Shown: positions 32,739 through 44,569 of the stretch, in pieces
How positions within the stretch are numbered: the stretch's first letter is position 1
Layout of the letters: each line of letters opens with the position of its first letter
Source of the DNA: Panagrolaimus kolymaensis
Lineage: Eukaryota; Nematoda; Chromadorea; Rhabditida; Panagrolaimidae
Direction: 5' to 3'
Assembly: GCA_028622995.1 (NCBI GenBank)
Contig: JAJQJQ010000066.1
Coordinates: 310,001-374,000 of the forward strand
Length of the DNA stretch: 64,000 nt
The notes under the pieces: generated by a model
The model's input: the letters and a program-made list of their open reading frames with translations, nothing else
The model's database searches: none
Told to the model about the DNA's origin: nothing
Translations under genes and position numbers: made by a program

Positions 32739-33136
32739 TAATAAACTGAAAATTAGAGATAATCTAAATATCACTGCTATTTTATTTATACACCAACAAA
32801 TCAACTTTGCAAATAAATAGAGTCCTGTACTTAATGAATGATTTCTTCATCTTATTTTTGGTCATCATAAAAACGAAGAAACAAATACATTAAAACTTTG
32901 GGGCAATATTGTTCAACTTTACTTGATGCTTTTTAAAGTTTTCATATAGCTTCAATTCTATTGAATTAAAAAGTCATGACATGCTTACTACAAATGATAC
33001 TCGTCATTATATGTATGTACAAAACTTAATCAGCTGTTAAAAATTTATACTGAACTTGCGGATGCTCGAGTGAATTGGGGATAAATTTGTTTTGATACAC
33101 ATGAATTATTTTACTTTATTAAAATTAATTAAATTA
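32739..33136. other. Intergenic, nothing recognised
   Basis: 400 bp of AT-rich DNA between the foldback element and the Srh receptor gene 3' end. Confidence 0.5.
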
Positions 33137-34366
33137 TCAAGAAGGTACTGTAGAAACCCAACTTTTGTCAATTATATAATTTTGTTTATGACTAAAGCTT
33201 TGATTACCGCTTTCAACATTTTTCTTCTTCCAAAAAAGTAAGATTTTACCATACTTTTTTAGTTGCAATTTATAGGGTTTAATTATGATCATAATTGTTA
33301 GAGCATTGATACATGAATGAAAAGCAAAGATTTGCATTGCAATTTGAGAAATTTCTAAAACTTTTAAGATATGAATTAAGCGTTTTATAAGCTTAAAATA
33401 CCCCGAATGTTTCTGAATTTTAACATTACAGCAATCATTAATCCAACCGTTGGAGCAACGATGAAAATAAATGGAACACTCATTTGCAAATACAATGTCA
33501 CCAAATATTGTCTTCTAATTCTCAAAGTATTCATCGACATTGTATGCTTCAATTGAGACCAACGCTTTTGAATTTTGAATCCAAAAAATAAAAATAAAGC
33601 ATAAACAAGGATTATTTGAAACATTGCATCAACCAAATATGCAATTGTGAAACTGTTTAGAGGAATTCCATCACATGGAGCATTATTAACTAGATCGAGT
33701 AGTTGTGGAAATTTGATTTTTATTTCTTCGTTAAATTATCCATGATCATAACGGGCTAGATAATAAAGGATTAAAGCGGGTAATGGAAATAACAGAGTAA
33801 CGAAGAAGATAATGATAGCACCCTTTATTGAATGAAAAAAGGAGGTATTGCCACCAAGAGAAAAATATTGGTAAATAAGTCCAATAAAAATTGAAATACC
33901 CGCGAAGCTTAGAGTTACTTGCATGAGAGTCTGAAAATGGCATGGATCAAAATGCTTTAGAATACCCTATTTGCAACGCGTAAATATTTTGGAAAGTCAT
34001 TGATTGCGTTTACTGCCAGATAGATTTTTTCTCGAAAGTTAAACTTACATAATGAAATGAAGCACCCCAAAACCATCCAAAATTTCTCATTATTCCTGTT
34101 CCACAAAATGCTGGAATAGGAAATAACGGATATGGGCTGTAAATTAAAGTAATATGTATATCCATAACAAGCGCTGTAATAATGGTAAATAAAATATAAT
34201 AAACATAATTACCCATGGCTTTAGTTGAATGTTTTAAAACTAAAAATATTGCTAATCCATTTGTAACCAAAGTTAATAATGTATTTATATGAAGTCGATT
34301 ACTGTAAAATTTCAAATCATCCAATGAAAAACCATAAGAATGGTAGCGCACCTTTTCTTCGGACAT
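33137..34366 (-). CDS. Srh-type 7TM chemoreceptor, possibly with a nonsense codon
   Basis: Exons are 34049-34366, 33402-33930 and 33137-33354; 1065 bases in frame. Hydrophobic helices begin near residue 26. The LFPIPAFCGTGIMR loop, LYLQMSVPFIFIVAPTVGL helix and the final helix followed by IIIKPYK match nematode Srh/Sri chemoreceptors (the KPYR motif after TM7). Receptors of this family sit in ciliary membranes of sensory neurons. At 33736-33738 an in-frame TAA interrupts ARYDHG...FNEEIKIKFPQ. Either this is a nonsense mutation, or a weak 63-base intron (donor CC/GTTATG, acceptor CTAG/TTAAT) removes it and leaves 333 residues. The interrupted segment resembles conserved family sequence, which favours the nonsense reading. 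Confidence 0.75.
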
Positions 34367-34916
34367 CGAAAAATGGAAGTTTAAGGAAATGTTTATGAAA
34401 AATAATTTTATTGTTGATTTTCTTATTAAAATTTGTAAGGCATTTGAGCAGAAATAAAATTGTTTTTTTTTCTAATGAAATTTGGCTTTGTTTAATCAGG
34501 CTTAAAAAAGAAAATTATTTATGATTAAGATTTGAGTTCAAATGTGCATTGTTGAATCATGTTTTACATTTTTTAATTAAAGTCCAAATTAGTAATATGT
34601 AAACTTCAAAGACACAAACAATACAAAACAATATGACTTCATCTGTAGTTTGTGGATCCCACGCTGTCATGTTTTATTTTTTACTTTCTATTTTTAATTT
34701 TTGTATTTTTTGGATTTGAAAAAGAGAGACAACCATTTGGATACTTCAGCTTCCTGTTTGTTAACTTACAACAAAATTTGTAAGAGTTCATTGCTGATTT
34801 TATTAAGTCTATTTAATGTCTTCATTACTCTATCTTAGTAAATAAAGTGCTACACAGTTTTTCAACTTTATTTTCAATCACATATTGCTTACATAATTTT
34901 AACTTTACAATTGAAA
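34367..34916. other. Intergenic, nothing recognised
   Basis: 550 bp of AT-rich DNA: Srh upstream region and aquaporin 3' flank. No exon is supported. Confidence 0.5.
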
Positions 34917-36533
34917 TCAATAGACGCTAATAACTTTAGTTCCTCGTCGTTCAGTTTCATTGCAACGTTTGCATTCATTTTGATGTTCAGGTAATTCGCT
35001 AAGGAAATTACCAATAAAATGTTTGTACAACAATGCGCCCAACACTGCGCCAATGCAAGGTCCTAAAATCCATACATATTTTAAAGATAAAAATATAGAA
35101 AATTGATTTACCAATAATAGGAACCCAAAACCATTTATAATTTCGATAACTGAATGTCGCCCAACCATATCCAGCAATAAGAGTGAAAACTCGGGGTCTA
35201 AAAACAATAGCAAATGTTTAGAACTATTTTAAACAAAGTTATTAAAGTAATAAACCCAAAATCTCTTGCAGGATTAATAGCACATTGACAATTTTCAGCA
35301 AATCCCACTGCAAGAATTACAAGTCCAAGTCCAAGAAGAAAAGGTTGAAACCATGAAGGAACTCCATGCCTTCGCTTTGTTATTGATCGAACTATTATTA
35401 CTAACATTGCAGTGGTTGAAATCTGTAAATTCCCAAATATTTCAATGTATCCGCATATTATGCGCTTTTTTTTATTGTTTCTAATTTTATAAATGAAATG
35501 TAAAAGGTAATGAAAAATTGTACTATCTATATTTTTCTCTCTCTGAAATTTGTTTGAGTTCATCGGTCAAACGACTGATAAAAAAATTAAAGAGTTTATA
35601 GCCTTTTTTTTAGCTCTGATCTTTTTTATTAGTCTCATTTATAAGAATACTTGAAATGTACGATGCAAAAATAGCTTTAATGGCTTTAATCTATGATTCC
35701 AAAAATGCGGAACTTAAAGTTAAAAGACTAAAATGTTAAGCAAAATGAACTTTGCTTACTCTAAAATTTTTTCTCATTAAAGTTTAGATTGCAAGTACAT
35801 AATTTTTGCTTAAGGCTCGTCAGAAGGTATTACCGCAGTGGAATAAAATTGGAAAAATCAATAGAGCGTCTATACCTAAATGGCGTGGATCAGGAAATTT
35901 TCCCATTTCTTTTTTTTATAAAAATTCTTTTTAACAAACTTACTTGATCAACTAATCCACCTCGAAGAGTTAAATATTCTTGAGGATAGGTAGCAAAAAT
36001 ATGAGCGGTTCTTTTGGCTCCATGAACGCTTCTAATACCGCCATCATAATTATCAATTAAATCTAAACCAAAATAATTTTTTTTAACAGTAAGAAGTGAA
36101 TTACCGTAATATACTAAATAAGTCATTCCAGCTCCAACAAACGAACCAGCTGTTTGAACGATGGAATATAAAATGCAACGATTTAGACTAATTTCTTTAA
36201 AAACATAAAACATTATGCTAACTGCTGGATTAACATGACTTCCACTTATTCGATGTCCAAGCTGTACAGTAAATATTAAACATAGACCCCAAGCTATAGG
36301 TACACCAGCTCCAAATCCACCAACAATTATATCCATGGTATTATAAGCTGTACCACAAAACTAAAAAGTTGTCCTCCTAATTTTATTCAAGTTTCATTCC
36401 CAATCAATCTAAAACTTACCACAAAAAATGCGCTGCAAAAGAATTCCGATAATAAACAAGCTCGAAGGGAATGCTTTTGATAATTTTCTTCTTTCCATGG
36501 TTCGGATTTAACTAAATTATTTATTGATTTCAT
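34917..36533 (-). CDS. Aquaglyceroporin (MIP family)
   Basis: Exons are 36420-36533, 35944-36360, 35256-35422, 35112-35197 and 34917-35062; 930 bases, 309 residues. Six helices and two half-helices are visible. The first NPA box is GSHVNPAVS. The second is CAINPARDFGPR, with Asp after NPAR, the signature of glycerol-conducting aquaporins. A long extracellular loop (KRTAHIFATYPQEYLTL) matches the YP(A/Q) region of glyceroporins. The channel passes water and glycerol across the plasma membrane. The C-terminus is Cys/Glu-rich and hydrophilic (ECKRCNETERRG). The start is the first ATG in frame after a non-coding leader. Confidence 0.93.
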
Positions 36534-37628
36534 TATATTTTACAACAACGTGTGTTTTATTAGCCCATCCAAAAAGTGCTACCAATAATGTTGTAGTTGA
36601 AAAAAATTTCTTTTCTTCTTTGTTTTGGTCCAAATTGCTTTTGTTATCAGTGATGAGGAAGGATGGAGGCAGAAGAAACCGGAGGCATTGTTTTCATTTC
36701 TCTTTTTATTTCCCAAAAAAAGTCCATGTGTTTTGTTCTTCGCGCGTTTTTTAAGAGCCACAAAAAATCATGAGGACATTTATTTTCTTTTCTATTAGAT
36801 GACAATGGTTTTGTATTGCTGATAAAATTTAATAGGTACATTGATAATATTGATAATGGACACGTTGGACCATACACGTTTTTTGTCTTCTAAAGAGACT
36901 CAAGCAAGAATCAGGGAAATCTGATACGGTTAAGTATGGTTTTAAAGAAAATTTAAAATTTTTCCACAAACTTATCCAAAACAAGCTTCCAGATCAGGCT
37001 TATAATCATCGAAGAGAAAAAAATCAAACTGTAACAGACTAAACAACAACACAAGCATTTTGGGAAGATTATAGTGAATAAAAAAAGCGCGTGCATTTTT
37101 AAATTTTAACAACGGTCTTCGTTTTTATATAAATTAAAAAGAAATATATAATTCGATTATAATAAGGAAGAACTTTTCATTCAATATAAAAATTTTTTTG
37201 GCTACATTAACTTTTTGTTTTTTGTTTGATTATTTTCAAATTCAAAGGATCAATCAACAAAGTAATAATTTCTTCGATTTTTAAAGAGTTTATTTTGTCG
37301 AAAAACTGATTTTTTTATAGTTTATTGCTTCATCAATGTTTTATTGTTTGAATTCATTAGTTTGCAACTTTTTTTAAATATGTGGTTTCTGTGTGAAAAA
37401 CATTCTTAATTCCATTATTTAGAAACTATAAAAATGTTTCTTTCATCGTTCATGTTTGTTAATTTGAAAATATTTATCAATCATCAATCATGTCTTAAAA
37501 AATGGGCGAACTAAATTCATTTAAATACTCAAATTAGAGAATGAAAGAAAAAACATACATTTAATTGTTTAAAACAAAATTTCTTAGGTTCTTAAAAAAG
37601 TTTTAAACATTGTAAATAAAATTCAGCC
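36534..37628. other. Divergent upstream region of aquaglyceroporin and P450 genes
   Basis: 1.1 kb, AT-rich, no coding exon supported. Short ORFs at 36524-36877 overlap on both strands and have no protein-like pattern. Confidence 0.5.
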
Positions 37629-39415
37629 ATGTTTATGCTTTTATTTATTGCTTTCGCATCAATTTTAATTTTTTATAATTGTTATTGGAAGCGAAAGAAT
37701 TTGCCACCCACCAGGTAAGATTTACCAATAAACTTTCATTAACTACCTTAAAAGTTAAATTTTGTGCGAAGAAAACCCCCATAAAATTTACCATTCCTCA
37801 ATTACATAACTATCACCTTCTTATAGGACCTATGCCAATTCCAATTATCGGCAATACCTTTTCATTCACTCAAGCTCCTCCACCTGATCCATATGTACAT
37901 TGGACAAAACAATATGGGGATATTTATACCATATGGTTAGGAGAAATGCCAGTAGTTTGTGTAAATGATTCTAAAACCATTGTGGATACATTTATTAAAG
38001 ATGGTGATGCATATGCAGGAAGAGTACAAATGAAAGAATGGCTTGAAGTGGTTAAAAATGGTCAACATGGTGTTATATTTGAAGAAGGTGAACCATGGCG
38101 GGAACATCGAAGATTTGCTCTTCGAGTATTCAGAGATTTTGGATTTGGTAAAAATTTAATGCAAGAGAAAATTTTGGATGAAATAGTTTATTTATTGGAT
38201 GCAATAAACGTTGAAAAGAAAAATGGAATGATTGATCAAAGCATTCAAGATCACGTGGATTTAGCTATTGGATCTGTAATAAATTCATTACTTTTTGGAT
38301 TTCGATGCAGCAGCATTGTAAGCTATTTTTAATTTAGTTTCATAAAGCCTTATACCGCAACTTTTTTCAGAATAAAAAAGAAATGTTTGATTATCAAAAA
38401 AATATTGTTGGCGCTACCGTCAAAGATCTTGGACATCCCATTGCTTTGATTATGCAGAAAAAGGCTCACATCTTTCGCTTTTTCCCACTTTTTCGTCAAC
38501 ATTATTATCGAGTTAAAAAGAATCGAGATATCATGCTTGATTATTTTACACAAAATGTTGAAAAGCGAAAAGAAACAATGCATTTGGAAGCCGATGCAGA
38601 TCCAGTGGATTATGTTGAAGCATTTTTGAGAAAGCAACATGAATTAAATCAAAAAGGAGAAAAGCATCATCATTTTACGTGAGTCCAATATCTAATATAA
38701 AAAAAAATATGTGCAAATTATTTTGTTTTATAGAAATAAACAACTTTATGGAATTCTTTGGGATTTATGGGTTGCTGGACAAGAAACTACAAGCAATACG
38801 TGAGTTATATCAACTCAGTAAAATTTAGCATACAAAATATAATATTCTCATTTTAGAACTGCTTGGGGATGTTTATATCTAATTAAAAATCCAGAATGTC
38901 AACAAAAACTCCATAAAGAACTCACAAAAATCATTGGCTCTGATCGATTAGTAACAATCTCAGATAAACCCGATCTTCATTACACGAATGCTGTGATAGC
39001 TGAAACTCAACGACTTTGTAATTTAGTTACCACAAATGTTCTTCATCGAACTTTAAAAGATGTCAATATTCATGGATATAATTTACCCAAACATACTACA
39101 ATCATCAGTCATATTTCCTCAGTTCTTTATGATGAAAGATATTTTCCTGAACCATACAAATTTAAACCTGAAAGATTTTTGGATGCTAATGGTTCATTTT
39201 TCTCTCCAATTGAATTAATGCCTTTTGGAGTTGGAAAACGTGCATGCTTGGGCGAAAGTTTAGCAAGAATGGAATTATTTTTATTTACTTCAAATATTTT
39301 TAATCAATTTATTCTTAAAGAAAATCCAAATAAACCTATTGATGATAAACGATATCTTGGTGGTACGGTTTCACCAAAACAATATACATGTATCATTGAA
39401 AAGAGAAATCACTGA
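37629..39415 (+). CDS. Cytochrome P450 (CYP2-clan, nematode type) with a frame-breaking 4-bp duplication
   Basis: Exons are 37629-37714, 37827-38317, 38371-38678, 38734-38799 and 38857-39415. All P450 landmarks are present: N-terminal membrane anchor, PIPIIGNT proline hinge, I-helix WVAGQETTSNT, K-helix ETQR (ExxR), meander YFPEPYKFKPERF, and heme loop PFGVGKRACLG. It would be an ER monooxygenase. The exon sum is 1510 bases, one more than a multiple of three. At the end of exon 1, TTGCCACCCACCAG holds a tandem CCAC/CCAC (37704-37711); with one copy the joint would read LPPGPMP, the usual family sequence, and the total would be 1506. So the locus is either a pseudogene, a polymorphic null or a sequence error. 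Confidence 0.88.
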
Positions 39416-39815
39416 TTAAATTAATTCTTCATAAAGTTTGTAAATTTCTAATAAAACTGTAATTTTTTAACACAAAAATTTAATAAACTACAGCAACATT
39501 TTCTGCAAAAAATATCATAAAAGAATGGAAACTACTAATTCCTTGCTTTGAGAGGTTATATCGGAGTAAATTACAGCCAAATAGCTATTTTTATTCCAAA
39601 CCATGTTCATTAAAATTAAAAGAATATATTAACTTGGATAAAAATTATTAAAGATTAGGTAATCGTTAAATCACAAAAAGTACAGTAAATATTTTTATTT
39701 TCTCCCGACGCGATTCTTGATGAGCGGGAGGTCCTCCAAAACATTTTTGTGTTTTTTATAGTTTTCAATAACAAAAATATTAGCTTTATTCGCCTTTTGC
39801 TTTTTGAATCAAAAT
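39416..39815. other. Intergenic between P450 and LIN-54-like genes
   Basis: 400 bp; AATAAA of the P450 gene lies near 39481. Nothing else is recognised. Confidence 0.5.
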
Positions 39816-40955
39816 ATGTCTCAAATAGATGATTTAGAATCTATTACTACTGTTGTGGAGTTTGTTAATGCTAGATCTCATTATGGTTCGCTTTCAATTG
39901 AAGATCCGGTATGATTATTTGTTTAGTAATTAAAATATTAAATAATAACTATTTTTAGCTTCCTTCTATTGGTACACTTTACTCGCTTGCAATGGTAATA
40001 ACAACTTTTACTCGTGATTTAAATGCATAATTTCGCTTCTTCTTTTTTTAGCCTAAACCAGACTTGTACGATGAAAGTCCAATCATGCTGCCAGGAAAAA
40101 AAAGCTCAAATAAATTGTAAGTTTTTTTTAATTTTATAAACATATTTAACTGTGATTGTTTTATAGTCGTCAATCAAAAAATGGAAAGCATAAACCATGC
40201 AGATGTACTCAATCTCAATGTTTGAAGCTTTATTGTGATTGTTATGCAAAAGGAGAATTATGTGTCGGCTGTAAATGCAAGGGTTGTCACAACACTGTTG
40301 AATTCAACGAAGAACGAAATGAAGCTATTAAACAATTATTAGAAAAGAATCCTAATGCTTTCAAACCAAAAGTTGAAACTGAAAAAAAGAATAAAGAAAT
40401 TGAACGTTTGCATAAAAAAGGATGTCGATGTAAAAAATCAAGTTGTTTGTTGAATTATTGTGAATGCTACCAAGTGAGTTTCATATACGTGTACACAACC
40501 TTTTTATAATTGAATTACTTTATAGGCAAAAGTTGCTTGCAGTGATCGGTGCAAATGTGAGTCATGCTGTAATACAGAAAATGGACGAAGTGATAAAATC
40601 CCTATTTTTCTATCAACTTCATTTAAAACTCTTGCCTCTGATGAAGAAGAAATCGAAGATCATGAATTACCTCCTGAATCATATCCATGGTACTATCTTA
40701 CTGATGATGTTGTACGAACTGCAACAATATGCTTAATGGGACAAGCTTTAGAATCGGTGAATTTTATTTAGTTTCTTAATAGTATTACATATGTATTTTT
40801 AGGAACAAAGGGATGAATCTACGGTAGAAACAATGAACATTTTATGCAAAGAATTTGGTGATTGTGTTGCTCAAGTTTTTAAAGCGTCTGAAAATGCTCA
40901 ACCGGATGAATCAATTGTAAAGGAAGAAATGGTTACAACGAGCGCTGAAGATTGA
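39816..40955 (+). CDS. lin-54: LIN-54-like CXC (tesmin/TSO1) DNA-binding protein
   Basis: Exons are 39816-39908, 39959-39994, 40052-40116, 40167-40473, 40526-40756 and 40803-40955; 885 bases, 294 residues. Two tandem cysteine-rich CXC domains are separated by the conserved spacer (NEAIKQLLEKNPNAFKPK). Domain 1, near residues 72-105, contains KPCRCTQSQCLKLYCDCYA. Domain 2, near 142-185, contains KGCRCKKSSCLLNYCECYQ. The tyrosines that insert into the minor groove (LYCDC, NYCEC) are kept. In animals LIN-54 is the DNA-binding part of the DREAM/MuvB complex and binds CHR elements in cell-cycle and germline gene promoters. The N-terminal part is much shorter than in C. elegans LIN-54 (about 435 residues), so this could be a truncated form or a LIN-54 paralogue. 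Confidence 0.85.
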
Positions 40956-42540
40956 TTTGATTGTTGCATTTTTTGTTATTTCTCATTTTGTTTTTCTTAT
41001 CACTTTTTGTTAATTTGAGAATTTTTTTCATAATAAATAATTTACGTTTGTTGTTGTTGTTTTATTCGAAAGCATGACTCACATGTTATTAACGTCTTTA
41101 ATGTGGAAAAGTGTTACATGATAAAGCTGAAGGATTAACGTTTTATAAAAGCAGAGTTTCTAATCTTTACATTATTGAATTATGTAGGGCGACAACACAA
41201 ATTTTGATTCATATTTTAAAATTTGTCTATTTACTTTCCTAAAGAATTTATCGTGTTCACTCTCTTGGGTATCGCATAAGTTAATTATGTGCAATTATCT
41301 TTTATATGCTAGGCTTATCTTTACAATATGTGTACGTGTCGGATGTTCAAATAAGTGGTTATATCTTTTTCAAAGTTTTATTTATTACCGAAAATGGATA
41401 AAAATGTCAATAAAAAACAAACCGAGTATAAAATAAATTTTAAAAAACCGATCAAAAATTCATGAGACCAAAAAAAAGAGCAAAAAGAGGGGTATTACAA
41501 AGGAGAGAAAAAAAATGAGAAGAAATTACAAAAAAGTGAAGAAAAGCTTTTTATAAAAAAATAAATTTTTTGGTTGCTTACAAAACTGCGATGATAATTT
41601 TTTTTCTTCACTGCAGAAATAATAATAAAAAAAAATCAGGGCCGCAAACGAATACATAAATTCCTTCTTTCTTTGATTTTAATAAACAACAAGTCAAAAA
41701 AAAACATTACAACAAAAAATAATTTTGTACAAAATCGCGGGGAAATTATTTACATCAAATTTTGACTTGTTTTTTTTGCTTAAAAGTTAAAAAACGCTTT
41801 TTAAATGTTTATAATTTTATACGATAATAGTAAAAACTGTACAAAAATGTAATACGACGACTTTCATAGAAAAAAGAAAGGAAGCCTCCAAAAAAAGTAA
41901 AAAAATTCCTAAATATAAATTCAAAAATCAAATGGATTCACTAAGGTAAATAGTGTAAAAAAAATAGTAGTTGTTTCTTCTTTTTTTTCTTCATTATTGA
42001 GGCGATTACTGGTTGTTGTGTTAAAATTAAAAAAGAAAGAAAAGAAATCAAAATGTGGGAATTAATATAAAATAAAAAGGAGATAGATAGACGACGACAC
42101 ATAAATCGCTGGATAATAGAATGTTTTTTACCGGATTGATGTTACAAATATTTTTAAAAAAGTTTGGACCCAAAAAAATAAACATAAAAGTAAAGAATGA
42201 AATGATAAATAGAATTTTAGATGCACAAGAAAAAAATATTATTATCAAATATAAGCTTTTACAATACACAAAAAAATAAAATAAGGAAAAGATTACATTT
42301 TTTTTTGCAAAAACAAATACAGAGAAACAATCTTTTTTTGTTTGTTGTTGTCTAAGATCACTAACAATTAAAAGAGTTAATTAAAACATTTTTCAATTTT
42401 CAAAAATAATAAAATAACTAAGGAAGAAGAAAGAAAGAAACCCTGTTGAGAAAGTGCCATCGCAGTGTTGTTGTTGTAAAAAAAAGTTATGAAGCTTTTC
42501 TTTTTTAAATTGATTGATTCCACGAATGAGAAAAGAAAAT
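40956..42540. other. Intergenic: LIN-54-like 3' end and long daf-16 3' flank
   Basis: 1.6 kb of AT-rich sequence rich in poly-A and poly-T. AATAAA near 41033 fits the LIN-54-like gene. The rest may be daf-16 3' UTR, since the two genes converge here. No exon is seen. Confidence 0.5.
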
Positions 42541-44569
42541 TTACAAATCAAAATGAATTTGTTGATCATGAGTTTGAGATAATTCATGACGTAAAATGGT
42601 TTCAACATCTGAACCAAATTCCATTGTATCAGGTAAAGATAAACCTTCAAGATCCATGGGTAATTGGCCATTATTAGTTTGATGGGTGGTTTCAAATAAT
42701 GATGGATTATGTTGATGATGACCTACACCGCCAAGAGCCATAGCATTTGGAGCATAATCCAATGTTGTTGGTTGCCATGATTGATTTTGTGGTGGTGGAG
42801 GCATCATGCTTCCATTATTATATACATAATAACCATTTTGTTGTTGACTAAAAAATACAGAAGATGAGATGAGAAAGACTTTAAAATGGTTATGTAAGAC
42901 TTACGTTGTCATTCTCATTGGTGGTTGCATATGTGGCAATCGATGTTGTTGTTGAGGATTAAAATTTCTCATCATTTGGGGTTGCATTTGCATTGGTGGC
43001 CTAATTTGGTTTAATTCTTGATAAGGTGGTGGTGGATCATCAAATTCTAATTTAGGTCCAGGGAAATCTGAAAAAAGTAAGGTTAAAATTATTTATATCA
43101 AAAAAAGAAGCAAAGTTAATTTTACCTCCAAGCAAAGTATTGGTATCAGTTAAAGCTGTTCCACGGAAATCTGTTTTAAAATCGGATGTATTATCCAATC
43201 GAATATCTCCGGTTCTTCCCATAATTTCATTTACTTCTGGATTACTTGATCGTTGTTGATCGGCAGCCCATGGAGGAAAATCAAATTCTTCAAATCTATC
43301 AACCATAGCTGTGGGAGAAATTCTTATATTATTTCCAATCGTGGAAACATTTGAATGAGTTCGTCCACGGAAGGTATCAAAATTGGAATTGAGTGGATCA
43401 TCTTGATCATTAAAAATATCATGAGATAGGATGGAAGCGGTGGAACCAATAGCTGATGAATTACCAGATCTCAAAGCTCCTAATTCAACGCGCTTTCGTG
43501 CTCCACGGCGTGAACGTTCAATTTTGGCTTTAGTTGTGGATTCCATAGTTTGTGCACGTCTGCGAGGATTTCTTCCGGGTTTAGCTTCTGGATTAATAAC
43601 CCACCAGGATGATTTTCCAGCGCCTTCATTTTGAATTCTCATAAATCTTGAATGAAGGGAGAGATTATGTCTGATTGAGTTCTAAAAATAAGAAAGATAT
43701 TAGTTAAATTCAAAAGAATATATAATAATTTTTATTCCCCAAAGCTAAAGAAGCTATATAAACGGAAATCAATGTATGTGTATGTAAGTAAGTACCTTCC
43801 AACCCGCAGCATCTTCGGAACCACATCGTTCACCAAAAAATTTTACATTATCTATAAACCATTGATAAACTTCATTTAGTTTCAATCTACCAGTGGGTGA
43901 AGATTCAAGGGCTTTCATAATTAAATCTGAATAACTTTCTTCTCCCCATGGATTGGGCTTTTTCTGAGCAATATGATTGGGATCCTTCTTTCTAATTCTT
44001 TTTCGCTTTGGTTTACCATTTCCATCACCATTTGATTGAGGTGCAGGAGAAGCTGATGGTGAATTAGCTCTTGATGAACCAGGTTGTTGATGATCATATG
44101 TTGAAGAATCAATTTGAGCAGCAGCATTTGTGGTATCATCACTATTCAAAGAGCGAGGTGGTGAAAGATTCGTCAAATTATTATTTGAATCATTAATATT
44201 GAAACTACTGCCGTTAGTCGACGAAAAAGAATGTTGAGGATGATAATTAAGAAGATTATAACCCATAAAATTTTTATTCATTGCATATTGAGGTGGTTGA
44301 TATTGTTGATGAAAGTAATATGGTTGAGAAGTTTGTGGAAGGGACATCAATGGAGATCCACAAAATAAACTTATCGATGGTAAAGGCCCTTGATTGATGG
44401 AAGATGTCGATGGATAACCAGAAGACAAGGGCGAATGATAAGGTGAAGAATGGGTTGAAATTGGAGGAAATTGTGGCATCGGCCATGTATGGCATCGTTC
44501 ACGAGCTTGGGGAGCAAAGAAGTTATTATCATCTATTGTTGTTGATGGCTCCATTTTGTTTGAAGCCAT
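42541..44569 (-). CDS. daf-16: DAF-16/FOXO transcription factor, b-type isoform
   Basis: A second start (ATG 44569) lies inside the a-type intron. Its exon 43796-44569 encodes an alternative N-terminus with AKT site RERCHTWP, a basic NLS-like run ([11 protein letters not shown]) and a different first half of the forkhead domain ([37 protein letters not shown]). It splices with phase 0 to the same three 3' exons: 43126-43681, 42905-43067 and 42541-42847. The total is 1800 bases, 599 residues. The C. elegans daf-16b isoform has the same plan and the same [11 protein letters not shown] motif. The stretch 44570-45893 is thus its promoter and a-type intron. The two forkhead halves are mutually exclusive. 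Confidence 0.93.
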
